Below are positions 44,993-54,554 of a DNA stretch of 64,000 nucleotides, piece by piece; within the stretch, counting starts at the first letter, position 1; each line of letters opens with the position of its first letter. Location: contig JADLDI010000114.1 of the NCBI GenBank assembly GCA_020846745.1, positions 1 through 64,000 on the forward strand. Reading direction: 5' to 3'. The notes under the pieces were generated by a model, which saw only the letters and a program-made list of their open reading frames with translations, did not search any database and was not told where the DNA came from. Source of the stretch: Bryobacterales bacterium. Lineage in GTDB: Bacteria > Acidobacteriota > Terriglobia > Bryobacterales > Bryobacteraceae. Position numbers and translations under genes: made by a program.

Positions 44993-45337
44993 CTAGAGTC
45001 CCCAGGGATGGTCGACGATGTAGCGCCAGAGGCCGTCGGCGCCCTGGCGGGCGACTTCGGCCGTTTTGCCGGCGCCGACTCCTTCGATTCGCCAATCGGC
45101 GGAGAGTAGAGCAACACCGCCGGCGGCGGTGGCGATGCGGGTATCCAAGTGGATTGGGAGTCCGGCTGCCAGCAGGCCCTGGATCTGCTCGCGAATACCG
45201 GGTTTGCCGCGGCACTCGCCGTTCATGGTGAGCAGTACGGCGTCTTCTTCGTAGAGTTCCAACAGCCCGTCCAGGTCGCTGTTATTGAAGCGGGTGGTAA
45301 ACAGCGAGTGAAGTTGTTCCGGAGACTTAGCTGCCAT
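44993..45337 (-). CDS. SnoaL/DUF4440-like small protein (NTF2 fold)
   Basis: 114 residues. The pattern SPEQLHSLFTTRFNNSDLDG, LLELYEEDAVLLTM and CRGKPGIREQIQGLLA followed by beta strands ending in LWRYIVDHPWG matches the SnoaL-like/DUF4440 branch of the NTF2 superfamily. No signal peptide. Such proteins are cyclases, isomerases or unassigned. Single gene. Confidence 0.85.
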   Translation of the reverse strand: MAAKSPEQLHSLFTTRFNNSDLDGLLELYEEDAVLLTMNGECRGKPGIREQIQGLLAAGLPIHLDTRIATAAGGVALLSADWRIEGVGAGKTAEVARQGADGLWRYIVDHPWGL

Positions 45338-45527
45338 GGGCCGAGTCTAGCGCAGCCGTGGGTTACAGGTTTGGGGAAAGTCTCCCGAGACACTCCCTCA
45401 CGGTCGTGGCTCCGTTACGATCGCGCTTGTTTGGAATAGTTTGCGAGATCGTGGTGAGCGCTTTGATCGGAAGTCAGAAAACAAACCTCACGTTTTCGCG
45501 TTGGGATGCGTCTACTACACTGTAATT

Positions 45528-46397
45528 ATGCGCATTGTGGCTGCCGGGTTGTTGTCGCTAATGGTCCCGGCCGTGGTGTCCGCTCAGGGATTCGGAGGCA
45601 TTTTCGAGAAAGCGCCGCCGAACATCGATGCGGCGCTACGGGCGAGAATCCAGCAGTTTTTCGTGGCGCAGAAGGCAACGAACTGGGCGCAGGCGCTGCA
45701 GATTGTGCATCCGGAATCGCAGAACGCGTTTATCGGCGCGGACAAGATGCGCTACAACTCGTTTAAGATCATTGCGATCAACTGGGACGAGAACTATACG
45801 ACGGCAAAGGCGGTGATCGAGTTCGAGACGGAGTTTCATTTTCCGGGCTTCGGCAAGCGGGACGTACACATTCCGCTGACCTCGGTGTGGAAGCTGGTGG
45901 ACGGCAACTGGTATTGGTACGCGGTGCCGTTCAATCCGCAGCAGGGGAAGGATTCACCGTTCGGGCCGATGTTCCGGGATCCGGCGGGGAAGCCGGTGGC
46001 GGGCCCCGGGGAGGCGCCGGACATCAACAAGCTGATCGCGTCGGGTCCGTCGATTGCGGATTTGCGGAGCCGGGTGACGGTGGACAAGAGCGAAGTGATT
46101 CTGCAGAGCCATATCGCGTCGGAAGATACGGTCAAAGTAATGAGCAAGTTCGAAGGCGCGGTTCACTTGAGGGTGGATGCAGACGATCTGCCGTGCCTTT
46201 CGACGAGCATCGACAAACCGGTATTGCAGACCGGGGAAACTGCGACGATCAAGTTCGCGTGCAAGCCGGATAATCCGGTGAAGAAGCCGGATGGGCGCGC
46301 GACGGTGACGGTGGAGGAGATTGCAAAGGTGATGCCGGTGAAGATCACGTTCGCGTATCCGCCCGCGGACGCCGTGAACAAGCCGGGCAAGCAGTAG
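45528..46397 (+). CDS. Exported protein of unknown function
   Basis: About 289 residues from the ATG at 45528, which begins a signal peptide (MRIVAAGLLSLMVPAVVSAQ); the upstream part of the frame is not protein-like. The first half after the signal (ALRARIQQFFVAQKATNWAQ ... WKLVDGNWYWYAVPF) looks like an NTF2-like or lumazine-type domain. The second half (VTVDKSEVILQSHIASEDTV ... TVTVEEIAKVMPVKITFAYP) looks like a beta-sandwich. I recognise no family. It lies 77 bp upstream of a TonB-dependent receptor on the same strand and may share its transcript. Confidence 0.7.
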   Translation: MRIVAAGLLSLMVPAVVSAQGFGGIFEKAPPNIDAALRARIQQFFVAQKATNWAQALQIVHPESQNAFIGADKMRYNSFKIIAINWDENYTTAKAVIEFETEFHFPGFGKRDVHIPLTSVWKLVDGNWYWYAVPFNPQQGKDSPFGPMFRDPAGKPVAGPGEAPDINKLIASGPSIADLRSRVTVDKSEVILQSHIASEDTVKVMSKFEGAVHLRVDADDLPCLSTSIDKPVLQTGETATIKFACKPDNPVKKPDGRATVTVEEIAKVMPVKITFAYPPADAVNKPGKQ

Positions 46398-46474
46398 CGC
46401 GACATTTGCCCAGGTTGGCAAATGCACGAGTACGATAAGAGTCCGGGTCAAAGACAAGAACTCTGAGGGTTGAG

Positions 46475-49400
46475 GTGTTGCTGTTGCTCTGCCGTACTCT
46501 ATACCTACTGCTGCTACTGTTGCCGGTTACGTGCTCTGCGCAGAGCACGCTGTCGACTATCGCGGGCCGGGCGACCGATGAGGCATTGAAACCGCTGGCC
46601 GAAGCGGCGGTTACGCTGACCGATGTGGCGACGGGACGGGTACGGACGGTCAGGGCAAACGCGCAAGGGGGCTTCACGTTCGCGCTGCTGCCGGGCGGGA
46701 CATACGAGCTGGAGGTGCGCGCGGCAAACCACCAGATGTACGCGCGGCGAATCGTGTTGCACCTGAACCAGGAAGTGCGCGTGGAAGCGGCACTCGGGGC
46801 GGTGCCGCGGCAAAGTATCGAAGTGACGGCGACAAGAAGTCTGCTGCGCCCCGAGTCGGCGGCGCTGGGAACGACAATCGATAACCGCATGGTAGTTGGG
46901 CTGCCGCTGGATGGGCGGAATTTTCTCGAATTGAGTTTGTTGAACCCAGGAGCGGCGCCGGCGGCGCAGGGTTCGGCGGCGTCGGTGCGGGGAGATTTTG
47001 CGTTCAATGTAAACGGCGCACGGGAGGATGCGAACAACTTCCTGCTGGATGGGGTGTACTCGGGCGATCCGAAGCTGAACACGTTTGGGGTCAATCCGCC
47101 GGTGGACGGCGTGCGGGAGTTCGAGGTGGCGACGTCCAGCTACGATGCTTCGTTTGGGCGGAACGGCGGGGCGCAGGTGAACGTGATTCTGAAGTCCGGC
47201 ACGAACGCGTTGCATGGGACGGCGTACGAGTTTTTCCGGAACGGGGCGTTGGACGCGCGCAACTACTTCGCGCCGGCGAGGGAGCCCGCGCCGCGGTATC
47301 AGCGCAACCAGTATGGGTTTTCGGTGGGCGGTCCGGTGCGGCGCAACCGGACATTTCTGTTCGGCGATTACGAGGGGCGGCGAGTGAGGGAAGGCATAAC
47401 GCGAGTAACGAACGTGCCCACGGCGCTTGAGAGGGGTGGCGACTTCTCGCAATCGGGCGTCGCGTACATCGTCGACCCGTTCACGCAGCAGCCGTTTGCA
47501 GGCAACCGCATTCCGTCGATTTATCAGAATCCGATCGGGGTGGCGATTGCGAACCTGTATCCACTGCCGAACCGGACGACGCCGCGTCAGAACTACGTGT
47601 CGTCACCTCTGTTGAGAGACCGCAACGATCAATTCGATATCCGGCTGGATCATCAAGCGGCGGCGACGCAGGATTTGACCGTGCGGTACAGCTTTGGGGA
47701 CCGGGCGTATTTCGAACCATTTTCCGGAAATACATTCGCGTCGGTTCCGGGCTATGGAGTGGACGTACCGCGCCGGGGACAGAATGCCATGCTGGCGCAT
47801 GTCTATGCAGTGCGGCCGAACCTGCTGAACGAAGCGCGGGTGGCGTTCAACAGGGTAGCGTCGCGGGTGCTGCAGCAGGGGCGGAACGGGGTGACGGCGG
47901 CGCAGGTGGGTTTGCCTGTGATATCGCGGAATGCGCGGGACGCGGGATTGCCGCTTATTACGCTGCCGGGCTATTCGCCGATCGGCGATGAGTACAACAA
48001 CCCGCAGCAATCGGCGATCAGCTCGTACCAGGCGCTGGATACGATGACATGGATACGGGGGCGGTCGACACTGAAGTTCGGTTTCGATGTGCGGCGGCTG
48101 CAGCAGAACGCGTTTCGGGATGTGCAGTCGCGCGGGCTCATCAACTTCTACGGAGTGTTGGGGGATTCGCTGGCCGACCTGCTGATCGGTTTGCCGGTGG
48201 CGACGGGAGTGGCGCGGCTGGATAATCCGCAGTATCTACGATCGTCGGCGGTGAATTTGTTTGTGAATGAGACCTGGCGCGTAACGGGTAGGCTGACCGT
48301 GAACATCGGGCTGCGTTACGAACTGAACACGCCGCCGGTGGACCGGTACGACCGCGCCTACGTGTACGATCAGGCGGTTGGCGGCACTGCGCGGGTGGGG
48401 ACGGCCGGCGTTCCGCGCGGCGCTTATGCGGCGGATCGCAACAACGTCGCGCCCCGGGTGGGCCTTGCGTACGCGCTGCGGCCGGGGACAATTGTGCGGG
48501 CGGGGTATGGCGTCTACTACGACCAGTCGGCGCTGGCTCCGGGGGAAGGGCTGTATTTCAATCCGCCGCTGTTCGATTTCCGGCTGTATGTGAGTTCGGC
48601 GCAATTCCCGCTGATGCTGCAGGACCCGTTTCCGGCAAACTATCCGTTTCCGAGCCCCCCGTCGGCAACGGCCTTCCAGCGCGACCTGAAAACGGCGTAT
48701 ATGCAGCACTGGAACTGGAACATCCAGCAGTCGTTAGGGAATGGGCGGGTGGTGGAAATGGGGTATGTGGGTTCGAAGGGGACACATCTGGTTTCGGCGC
48801 GGGACATCAACCAGCCGGGGCCGAGCGTGACGCAGTTTCCGTTGCGGCCGAACCCACGGTTCGACGATGTGAACATCATCGAATCGCGCGCGTCGTCGAA
48901 CTACCACTCGTTGCAGACGCGCTTTCAACAGCGGTTTTCGCGGGGCTTGTCGGCACTGGGGACGTACACGTTCGGCAAGTCGATCGACGATGCTTCGGGG
49001 TTCTTCAACACGGCGGGCGATGCGAACTTCCCGCAGGATTCGCGGAATACACGGCTGGAGCGGGCGCGGTCGGCATTCGACGTACGGCACCGGCTGTCGG
49101 TGGCGTATGCGTACGACCTGCCGTTCGGCAAGGGGCGATGGCGGGGGGGTTGGCAGACGAACGGCATCTGGAGCTTCCAAACGGGCCGGCCGTTTACGGT
49201 GGCGTTGCTTCAGCAGTTGGACAACTCGGGCACGGGGCGATCGTCATTAGGGTTCGGCGCGAACGACCGCCCGGACTACTTGCGGAATGCGGCGTTATCG
49301 AACCAGACGCCGGAGCGGTGGTTCGACACGACGGCGTTCGCGATGCCGCGGGCGGGAATGTTCGGCAATGCGGGACGGAACGTGCTGGAGGGACCTGGGA

Positions 49401-49603
49401 TGCAGACCGTGAATGCGTCGGTGCTCAAGAACTTCGCGATAACGGAGACCACGGCGGTTCAACTGCGGGTGGAGGCGTTTAACCTGTTCAACCGGGTGAA
49501 CCTGGACTTGCCGGATAACTTCTTCGGGTCGCCTACGTTTGGGCGAATATCGAGCGCGCAGGCGCCACGGCACGTGCAACTGGGGTTGAAGTTGGTGTTC
49601 TGA
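46475..49603 (+). CDS. TonB-dependent receptor with carboxypeptidase-regulatory-like domain (4)
   Basis: 1042 residues from a GTG preceded by GAGGGTTGAG. Signal peptide (LLLLLCRTLYLLLLLLPVT), carboxypeptidase-regulatory-like domain (IAGRATDEALKPLAEAAVTL), plug (VVGLPLDGRNFLELSLLNPG; FLLDGVYSGDPKLNTFGVNP) and barrel ending LGLKLVF. It is closer in layout to receptor 3 than to 1 and 2 but clearly separate, and is the only receptor of the four on the plus strand. Presumed outer-membrane importer; ligand unknown. Confidence 0.92.
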   Translation: MLLLLCRTLYLLLLLLPVTCSAQSTLSTIAGRATDEALKPLAEAAVTLTDVATGRVRTVRANAQGGFTFALLPGGTYELEVRAANHQMYARRIVLHLNQEVRVEAALGAVPRQSIEVTATRSLLRPESAALGTTIDNRMVVGLPLDGRNFLELSLLNPGAAPAAQGSAASVRGDFAFNVNGAREDANNFLLDGVYSGDPKLNTFGVNPPVDGVREFEVATSSYDASFGRNGGAQVNVILKSGTNALHGTAYEFFRNGALDARNYFAPAREPAPRYQRNQYGFSVGGPVRRNRTFLFGDYEGRRVREGITRVTNVPTALERGGDFSQSGVAYIVDPFTQQPFAGNRIPSIYQNPIGVAIANLYPLPNRTTPRQNYVSSPLLRDRNDQFDIRLDHQAAATQDLTVRYSFGDRAYFEPFSGNTFASVPGYGVDVPRRGQNAMLAHVYAVRPNLLNEARVAFNRVASRVLQQGRNGVTAAQVGLPVISRNARDAGLPLITLPGYSPIGDEYNNPQQSAISSYQALDTMTWIRGRSTLKFGFDVRRLQQNAFRDVQSRGLINFYGVLGDSLADLLIGLPVATGVARLDNPQYLRSSAVNLFVNETWRVTGRLTVNIGLRYELNTPPVDRYDRAYVYDQAVGGTARVGTAGVPRGAYAADRNNVAPRVGLAYALRPGTIVRAGYGVYYDQSALAPGEGLYFNPPLFDFRLYVSSAQFPLMLQDPFPANYPFPSPPSATAFQRDLKTAYMQHWNWNIQQSLGNGRVVEMGYVGSKGTHLVSARDINQPGPSVTQFPLRPNPRFDDVNIIESRASSNYHSLQTRFQQRFSRGLSALGTYTFGKSIDDASGFFNTAGDANFPQDSRNTRLERARSAFDVRHRLSVAYAYDLPFGKGRWRGGWQTNGIWSFQTGRPFTVALLQQLDNSGTGRSSLGFGANDRPDYLRNAALSNQTPERWFDTTAFAMPRAGMFGNAGRNVLEGPGMQTVNASVLKNFAITETTAVQLRVEAFNLFNRVNLDLPDNFFGSPTFGRISSAQAPRHVQLGLKLVF

Positions 49604-49634
49604 TTGGGCGGGTTGGGCGTTTGTCGGCCGCGCT

Positions 49635-51251
49635 TCACGCGAACCGGACTTGAGCGGAACCGGTGCGCAAGAGCGAGTGCTTCTGAAACTCGTCACGAGT
49701 GTTGGGGAAGTCCGTTCGGCGGTGGGCGCCACGGCTTTCTTCACGAGCCAAGGCGGCGCGGCCGATCAGTTGGGCTACGCAATGCATGTTGCGGAGTTCG
49801 TGTTGCCGGCGGGGCGCTTTGGGCTGTTCTGCGCACTGTATGCCGCTCAATTCCGCGAGAGCCTCGGTGAGTTCGGCGCCGGAGCGCAGGATGCCCAGTT
49901 TTTGCCACGCGAGCTGACGGAGCGCGGATTCTTCGATGGCTGGAAAGGTTGGTTTGGCGACGGGTTCGGCGTCGACGGCGGCGGCAGCGGCGAGGCCGCG
50001 CATCTGGCGTCCGGCACGTGCACCGTAGACCAGGCCCTCTAAGAGGGAGTTGCTGGCCAGGCGGTTTGCCCCGTGGACACCGGTGCAGGCGGCTTCGCCG
50101 GCGGCGAACAGCCGTTCGAGCGTCGTTTGGCCGACAAGATCGGTGCGAACGCCGCCCATGGCATAGTGGGCAGCCGGGTGGACCGGCGCCGATTGGGTGG
50201 CGAGGTCGATGCCGTAGCGCTTGCAGGTTTCGTAAATCCTGGGGAAGCGGTTGCGCACGAAGCCGCCGGACTTGTGGGTGAGGTCGAGTTGAATGGACGA
50301 GGCTCCGGAGCGGAGCATCTCCTGAACCATGGAGCGGGACACGACATCGCGGGGCGCCAGTTCCGCCATGGGGTGGTATTGCGACATAAAGCGGTGGCCG
50401 GCGGAGTTGCGGAGGAAAGCGCCTTCGCCGCGGAGGGCTTCAGAGAGCAGGAAGCACGGCGCTCCTTCGAGGTGCAAGGCGGTGGGGTGGAATTGCACGA
50501 ATTCGATGTCGCTGATTTCGGCGCCGGCACGGTAGGCGAGCGCGACACCGTCGCCGGTGGCAACGTCGGGATTGGTGGTTGCGGCGTAGACGCGGCCCAG
50601 GCCACCGGTGGCGAGTAGCGTCGCTTTGGCGGAGATGGAGACCATGCCGCCCGCCCATTCGTCGTAAGCCATTGCGCCCGCGATGGTATCGCCGCTTTTG
50701 AGCAGTTCGGTGATGGCGGTAAAGGTGAGAATGCGGACGCTCGGGTACGCAGATACCTTCTGCCAGAGGGTACGGACAATTTCGCGGCCGGTGGAATCGC
50801 CGTGGGCGTGGAGGACGCGATTCCGGGAATGCGCGCCTTCGCGGGCAAACAGGAGTTTCGAACCTTCGCGGTCGAACTCGGCTCCCCATTCGAGCAGGTC
50901 CTCGATGGCCGGCGGACCTTCTTCAACGAGCACCCGGACGGCTTCGCGATTGCAGAGGCCGTCGCCGGCGGCGATAGTATCGAGTTCGTGGAGTTCTACT
51001 TCATCGTCGTCGCTGAGGGCGGCGGCGATGCCACCTTGCGCATATTCCGAGGAGGACTCTTTGGGTTCGGCTTTGGTGACGATCAGGACTTGTCCGGCGG
51101 ATGCCAATTCGATCGCCGCCCGAAGGCCCGCGACCCCCGCGCCGATGACGAGAAAGTCCGGTTTTAGAACATGTTGCGTAATGTCCTCATGGTACAACGG
51201 GTTTATGGCGTCATTCCTCGTCAGGACCGCTACGCGCGAGTATTCCTGCAT
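49635..51251 (-). CDS. nadB: L-aspartate oxidase
   Basis: 538 residues. First enzyme of de novo NAD synthesis: oxidises aspartate to iminoaspartate with FAD. Motifs: FLVIGAGVAGLRAAIELASA (FAD), SSEYAQGGIAAALSDDDEVE, FVQFHPTALHLEGAP, and HYAMGGVRTDLVGQTTLERL then GVHGANRLASNSLLEGL. The ATG at 51251 overlaps aroB on the opposite strand by 47 bp; a TTG at 51197 would avoid this and matches the usual N-terminus better. nadA and nadC are not in the window. Confidence 0.94.
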   Translation of the reverse strand: MQEYSRVAVLTRNDAINPLYHEDITQHVLKPDFLVIGAGVAGLRAAIELASAGQVLIVTKAEPKESSSEYAQGGIAAALSDDDEVELHELDTIAAGDGLCNREAVRVLVEEGPPAIEDLLEWGAEFDREGSKLLFAREGAHSRNRVLHAHGDSTGREIVRTLWQKVSAYPSVRILTFTAITELLKSGDTIAGAMAYDEWAGGMVSISAKATLLATGGLGRVYAATTNPDVATGDGVALAYRAGAEISDIEFVQFHPTALHLEGAPCFLLSEALRGEGAFLRNSAGHRFMSQYHPMAELAPRDVVSRSMVQEMLRSGASSIQLDLTHKSGGFVRNRFPRIYETCKRYGIDLATQSAPVHPAAHYAMGGVRTDLVGQTTLERLFAAGEAACTGVHGANRLASNSLLEGLVYGARAGRQMRGLAAAAAVDAEPVAKPTFPAIEESALRQLAWQKLGILRSGAELTEALAELSGIQCAEQPKAPRRQHELRNMHCVAQLIGRAALAREESRGAHRRTDFPNTRDEFQKHSLLRTGSAQVRFA

Positions 51252-52296
51252 CGTCGGACGGGGCGCTTTGCGGTCGCTCGCAGCCTATCTGCCGCCGAAG
51301 ATCGGCAAGATCTTTGTGATCACGACCGAAGACGTCTGGGGCCTGTATTCTGAACGGTTTACGGAGGCGATGGGAAGCCGCCGATTCGACACGCTGATCT
51401 TCCCGGGCGGCGAGGAACGCAAGCGCATGGTGGAGGTAGAGGCGCTGGCGGAGCGGATGGTCGAGAAGGGGGCGGACCGGTCGAGCCTGGTGATCGCGTT
51501 TGGCGGTGGAATCGTCGGCGACCTGGGCGGTTTTCTGGCGGCGATCTTCATGCGCGGTATCCCGGTGATCCAGGCGCCGACGACGCTGCTGGCGCAGGTG
51601 GATGCGTCTATCGGCGGGAAGACCGGGGCGAATCTGGTTTCAGGCAAAAATCTGATCGGCGCCTTTCACCAGCCTTTGGCGGTGCTGATCGACCCGGACC
51701 TGGTGCGGACGTTGCCCGCGCGGGAGTATCGCGCGGGGCTTTACGAGGTGATCAAGTCAGGAATTATTGCCAGTCCGGATTTGTTTGAGACCATGGCGCT
51801 CGAGTATTCGGCGGTGTTGTCGATGCAGCCGGACATTGTGGAGACGATCATCGCGGAGTCGGTTCGGATTAAGGCGGAGGTCGTGTCGGCGGATGAGCGG
51901 GAGTCGGACTTGCGGCGGATTTTGAATTTCGGCCATACGATCGGGCATGCGCTCGAAGCGGAGACGGGCTATTCGCGGCTGTTGCATGGCGAGGCGGTGG
52001 CGTTCGGGATGAGAGCGGTTTCGCATCTTGGACGTTTTTTGGGCATCACATCAGAACAGACGCATAACAGCATTCTGCAGTGCATCGACGCTTACGGGCC
52101 GATCCCGGGGTTGGAAGATATTCTGGCGGAGAACCTGCTGAACCGGCTCGTGAGCGATAAAAAGACGATTCAGGGCAAGGTGCATTTCGTGTTTGCGTCC
52201 AGTATCGGCCGGACGGCGATACGTTCCGGCGTCGATCCGATTCTGATCCGGCAGGCGATCGATACGGCGTTGTCCGAGCTGGTTCCGGTGCAATGA
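51205..52296 (+). CDS. aroB: 3-dehydroquinate synthase
   Basis: 363 residues from the ATG at 51205. Second step of the shikimate pathway, cytoplasmic, NAD- and metal-dependent. Key blocks: VIAFGGGIVGDLGGFLAAIF, QVDASIGGKTGANLVSGKNL, GLYEVIKSGIIAS, and the metal-site histidines in LNFGHTIGHALE and LLHGEAVAFGM. The stop overlaps the start of the menaquinone methyltransferase gene (ATGA). Shikimate-derived chorismate is the precursor of menaquinone, so the coupling makes metabolic sense. Confidence 0.95.
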   Translation: MASFLVRTATREYSCIVGRGALRSLAAYLPPKIGKIFVITTEDVWGLYSERFTEAMGSRRFDTLIFPGGEERKRMVEVEALAERMVEKGADRSSLVIAFGGGIVGDLGGFLAAIFMRGIPVIQAPTTLLAQVDASIGGKTGANLVSGKNLIGAFHQPLAVLIDPDLVRTLPAREYRAGLYEVIKSGIIASPDLFETMALEYSAVLSMQPDIVETIIAESVRIKAEVVSADERESDLRRILNFGHTIGHALEAETGYSRLLHGEAVAFGMRAVSHLGRFLGITSEQTHNSILQCIDAYGPIPGLEDILAENLLNRLVSDKKTIQGKVHFVFASSIGRTAIRSGVDPILIRQAIDTALSELVPVQ

Positions 52297-53042
52297 GCAC
52301 GGGCACGACGGCGCCGGGAGCACAGTCGGAAGCGCAGGCGGCGCAGTGGGTGCGGCGGATGTTCGACGGCGTGGCGCCGCGGTACGACCTGCTGAACCAC
52401 CTGCTGTCGTTCAATGTGGACCGGTATTGGCGCCGGCAGACCGTGCGCGCACTTCAGGCGCAACTGGCCAATCCGGAGGCGCGCATCGTAGATTTATGCT
52501 GCGGGTCCGGGGACCTGATGCTGGCTCTGCAGAAGGCCTCGCCCGCGCGTGTGCTGGGGAGCGACTTTTCGCATCAGATGCTGCGGACGGCGAACGAGAA
52601 GATCGCGCGGCGGAACGTGTTGTGCAAAGTGTTCGAGGCTGACGCGCTGACACTACCGTTGGCGAGCGGCTCGTGCGATGTGGTCACCGCCGCGTTCGGG
52701 TTCCGCAATTTGGCAAACTACCGGCGGGGGCTGGACGAGTTGCTGCGGGTGCTACGGCCCGGCGGAACGGCGGCGATTCTCGAATTCACCACACCGCCGA
52801 ACGCAGCGTTCCGGAGTATTTATAACTTCTATTCGAACAAGCTGCTGCCGGTGATTGGCGGTATCGTGTCGGGATCGCGGGAAGCGTATACGTATCTGCC
52901 GGAGTCTGTGAGGAAGTTTCCGGACGCCCCTACGCTGGCCGCACAGTTCCAGCAGGCGGGGTTCACCGACGTCCGGTATCAATACCTGACATTCGGGATC
53001 GTGGCGTTGCATATCGGCACCCGGCCTATACTGGCAAGGTGA
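52293..53042 (+). CDS. menG: Demethylmenaquinone methyltransferase (UbiE/MenG)
   Basis: 249 residues. C-methylates demethylmenaquinone in the last step of menaquinone synthesis. UbiE signatures: VRRMFDGVAPRYDLLNHLLS, SAM-binding IVDLCCGSGDLM, CDVVTAAFGFRNLANYRRGL and ELLRVLRPGGTAAILEF. Middle gene of an operon with 4-base overlaps on both sides (aroB before, sulfatase after). Confidence 0.93.
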   Translation: MSTGTTAPGAQSEAQAAQWVRRMFDGVAPRYDLLNHLLSFNVDRYWRRQTVRALQAQLANPEARIVDLCCGSGDLMLALQKASPARVLGSDFSHQMLRTANEKIARRNVLCKVFEADALTLPLASGSCDVVTAAFGFRNLANYRRGLDELLRVLRPGGTAAILEFTTPPNAAFRSIYNFYSNKLLPVIGGIVSGSREAYTYLPESVRKFPDAPTLAAQFQQAGFTDVRYQYLTFGIVALHIGTRPILAR

Positions 53043-54547
53043 ATCGGAGAACGTTCGTCGGGTTCGGGATATCGGCGGTTTCGGGAGTTGTTCACGCGCA
53101 ACGGGCGCCGGAACGGCCGCACCTGTTGATGCTGATGGCGGACCAGCATCGCGGCGACTGTTTGGGGGTGGATGGGCATCCGGTGGTGAAGACGCCGAAC
53201 CTGGACCGGATCGCGAAGGAAGGCGTGCGGTTCACGGGCGCCTACAGTTCCACGCCATCGTGTACACCGGCGCGCGGGGCGTTGCTGACCGGACTTTCAC
53301 CGTGGAACCACGGACAGTTGGGGTACGGCCGGGTGGCGCGGCAGTATCCGTTCGAGAAGCCGCGGGCGCTTGCGGAAGCCGGCTACTACACGCAGTGCAT
53401 CGGAAAGAACCACTTTTCGCCGCAACGCAACAGCCACGGGTACCAGAGCGTGCTGCTGGACGAATCGAAGCGGGCGGAGACGCCCGATTTCCGCAGCGAC
53501 TACCGGGCGTGGTTCTATTCGCAGGCGCCGACGTTCGATCCGGACGAGACAGGGCTGACGTTCAACGATTATCGCGGGAAACCGTACGTGTTGCCGGAGC
53601 GGCTGCATCCGACGAAGTGGACGGGCGATTGCGCGGTGAATTTTCTGGAGAGTTACGCGAAGCGGGACCCGTTTTTCCTGAAGGTGTCGTTTGCGCGGCC
53701 GCATTCGCCGTACGATCCGCCGGAGCGGTTTCATGCGCTCTACAAGGATGCGCAGATACCGAAGGCGGCAGTCGGGAAATGGGCGGCAGCGCGGTACAGC
53801 CCGCGCAGCGACAACTCAAACGACATCTGGCATGGGGACATGGGTGAAGAGACGGTTCGGAACTCGCGGGCATGCTACTACGGGAATGTCAGCTTTATCG
53901 ACGAGCAGATTGGCCGGATTCTTGGTGCGCTCGAGAAGCGCGGGTGGCTCGAGAATACGCTGATCCTTTACTTCTCGGATCACGGCGACATGACGGGCGA
54001 TCAGAATTTGTGGCGTAAGTGCTACGCCTACGAGCCGTCGGCCCGGATTCCGTTTCTGATGCGGTGGCCGAAGGGGTTGCTGGATGAGCAACGCGGGCAG
54101 ACGATGCGAGGTCCGGTGGAGTTGCGCGATGTGTTTCCGACGTTGCTGGACGCGGCGGGCATCCGGACGCAGCGGCAGTTGGACGGGGCGAGCCTGCTGC
54201 GGTTGGTGAAGAATCAGGGGCGCGGATGGCGCGAGTATATCGACCTGGAACACGCGGCCTGTTACAGTCCGAGGAACCAATGGACAGCATTGACGGACGG
54301 CAGATGGAAGTACATCTTCCACACCTATGAAGGCGAAGAGCAGTTGTTCGACTTGACCAAAGATCCGCAAGAGATGAACGATCTGGCAGCGGACACGTCG
54401 GCTGAGCCAAAGCTTCGCGAGTGGCGCAGCAGGATGATTGCTCATCTGGAGCCTCGTGGGGAACCGTTTGTGAGTGGAGGCAAGCTGGCGGTGCGTACTA
54501 AGGCGACTGTTTATTCGCCGAATTATCCGGATCGGGCGAAGGGGTGA
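53039..54547 (+). CDS. Sulfatase (formylglycine type), Tat-exported
   Basis: 502 residues from a GTG overlapping the menG stop. The N-terminus NRRTFVGFGISAVSG is a twin-arginine signal. The sulfatase core is clear: LLMLMADQHRGD (metal), CTPARGALLTG at about residues 75-85 with the Cys to be converted to formylglycine, GDCAVNFLESY and ILYFSDHGDMTGD (metal Asp/His). It removes sulfate esters from polysaccharides or other molecules; substrate unknown. An anaerobic-type maturase or FGE must be supplied from elsewhere in the genome. It is co-translated with menG, with no obvious functional link. Confidence 0.93.
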   Translation: MNRRTFVGFGISAVSGVVHAQRAPERPHLLMLMADQHRGDCLGVDGHPVVKTPNLDRIAKEGVRFTGAYSSTPSCTPARGALLTGLSPWNHGQLGYGRVARQYPFEKPRALAEAGYYTQCIGKNHFSPQRNSHGYQSVLLDESKRAETPDFRSDYRAWFYSQAPTFDPDETGLTFNDYRGKPYVLPERLHPTKWTGDCAVNFLESYAKRDPFFLKVSFARPHSPYDPPERFHALYKDAQIPKAAVGKWAAARYSPRSDNSNDIWHGDMGEETVRNSRACYYGNVSFIDEQIGRILGALEKRGWLENTLILYFSDHGDMTGDQNLWRKCYAYEPSARIPFLMRWPKGLLDEQRGQTMRGPVELRDVFPTLLDAAGIRTQRQLDGASLLRLVKNQGRGWREYIDLEHAACYSPRNQWTALTDGRWKYIFHTYEGEEQLFDLTKDPQEMNDLAADTSAEPKLREWRSRMIAHLEPRGEPFVSGGKLAVRTKATVYSPNYPDRAKG

Positions 54548-54554
54548 GGTGACG

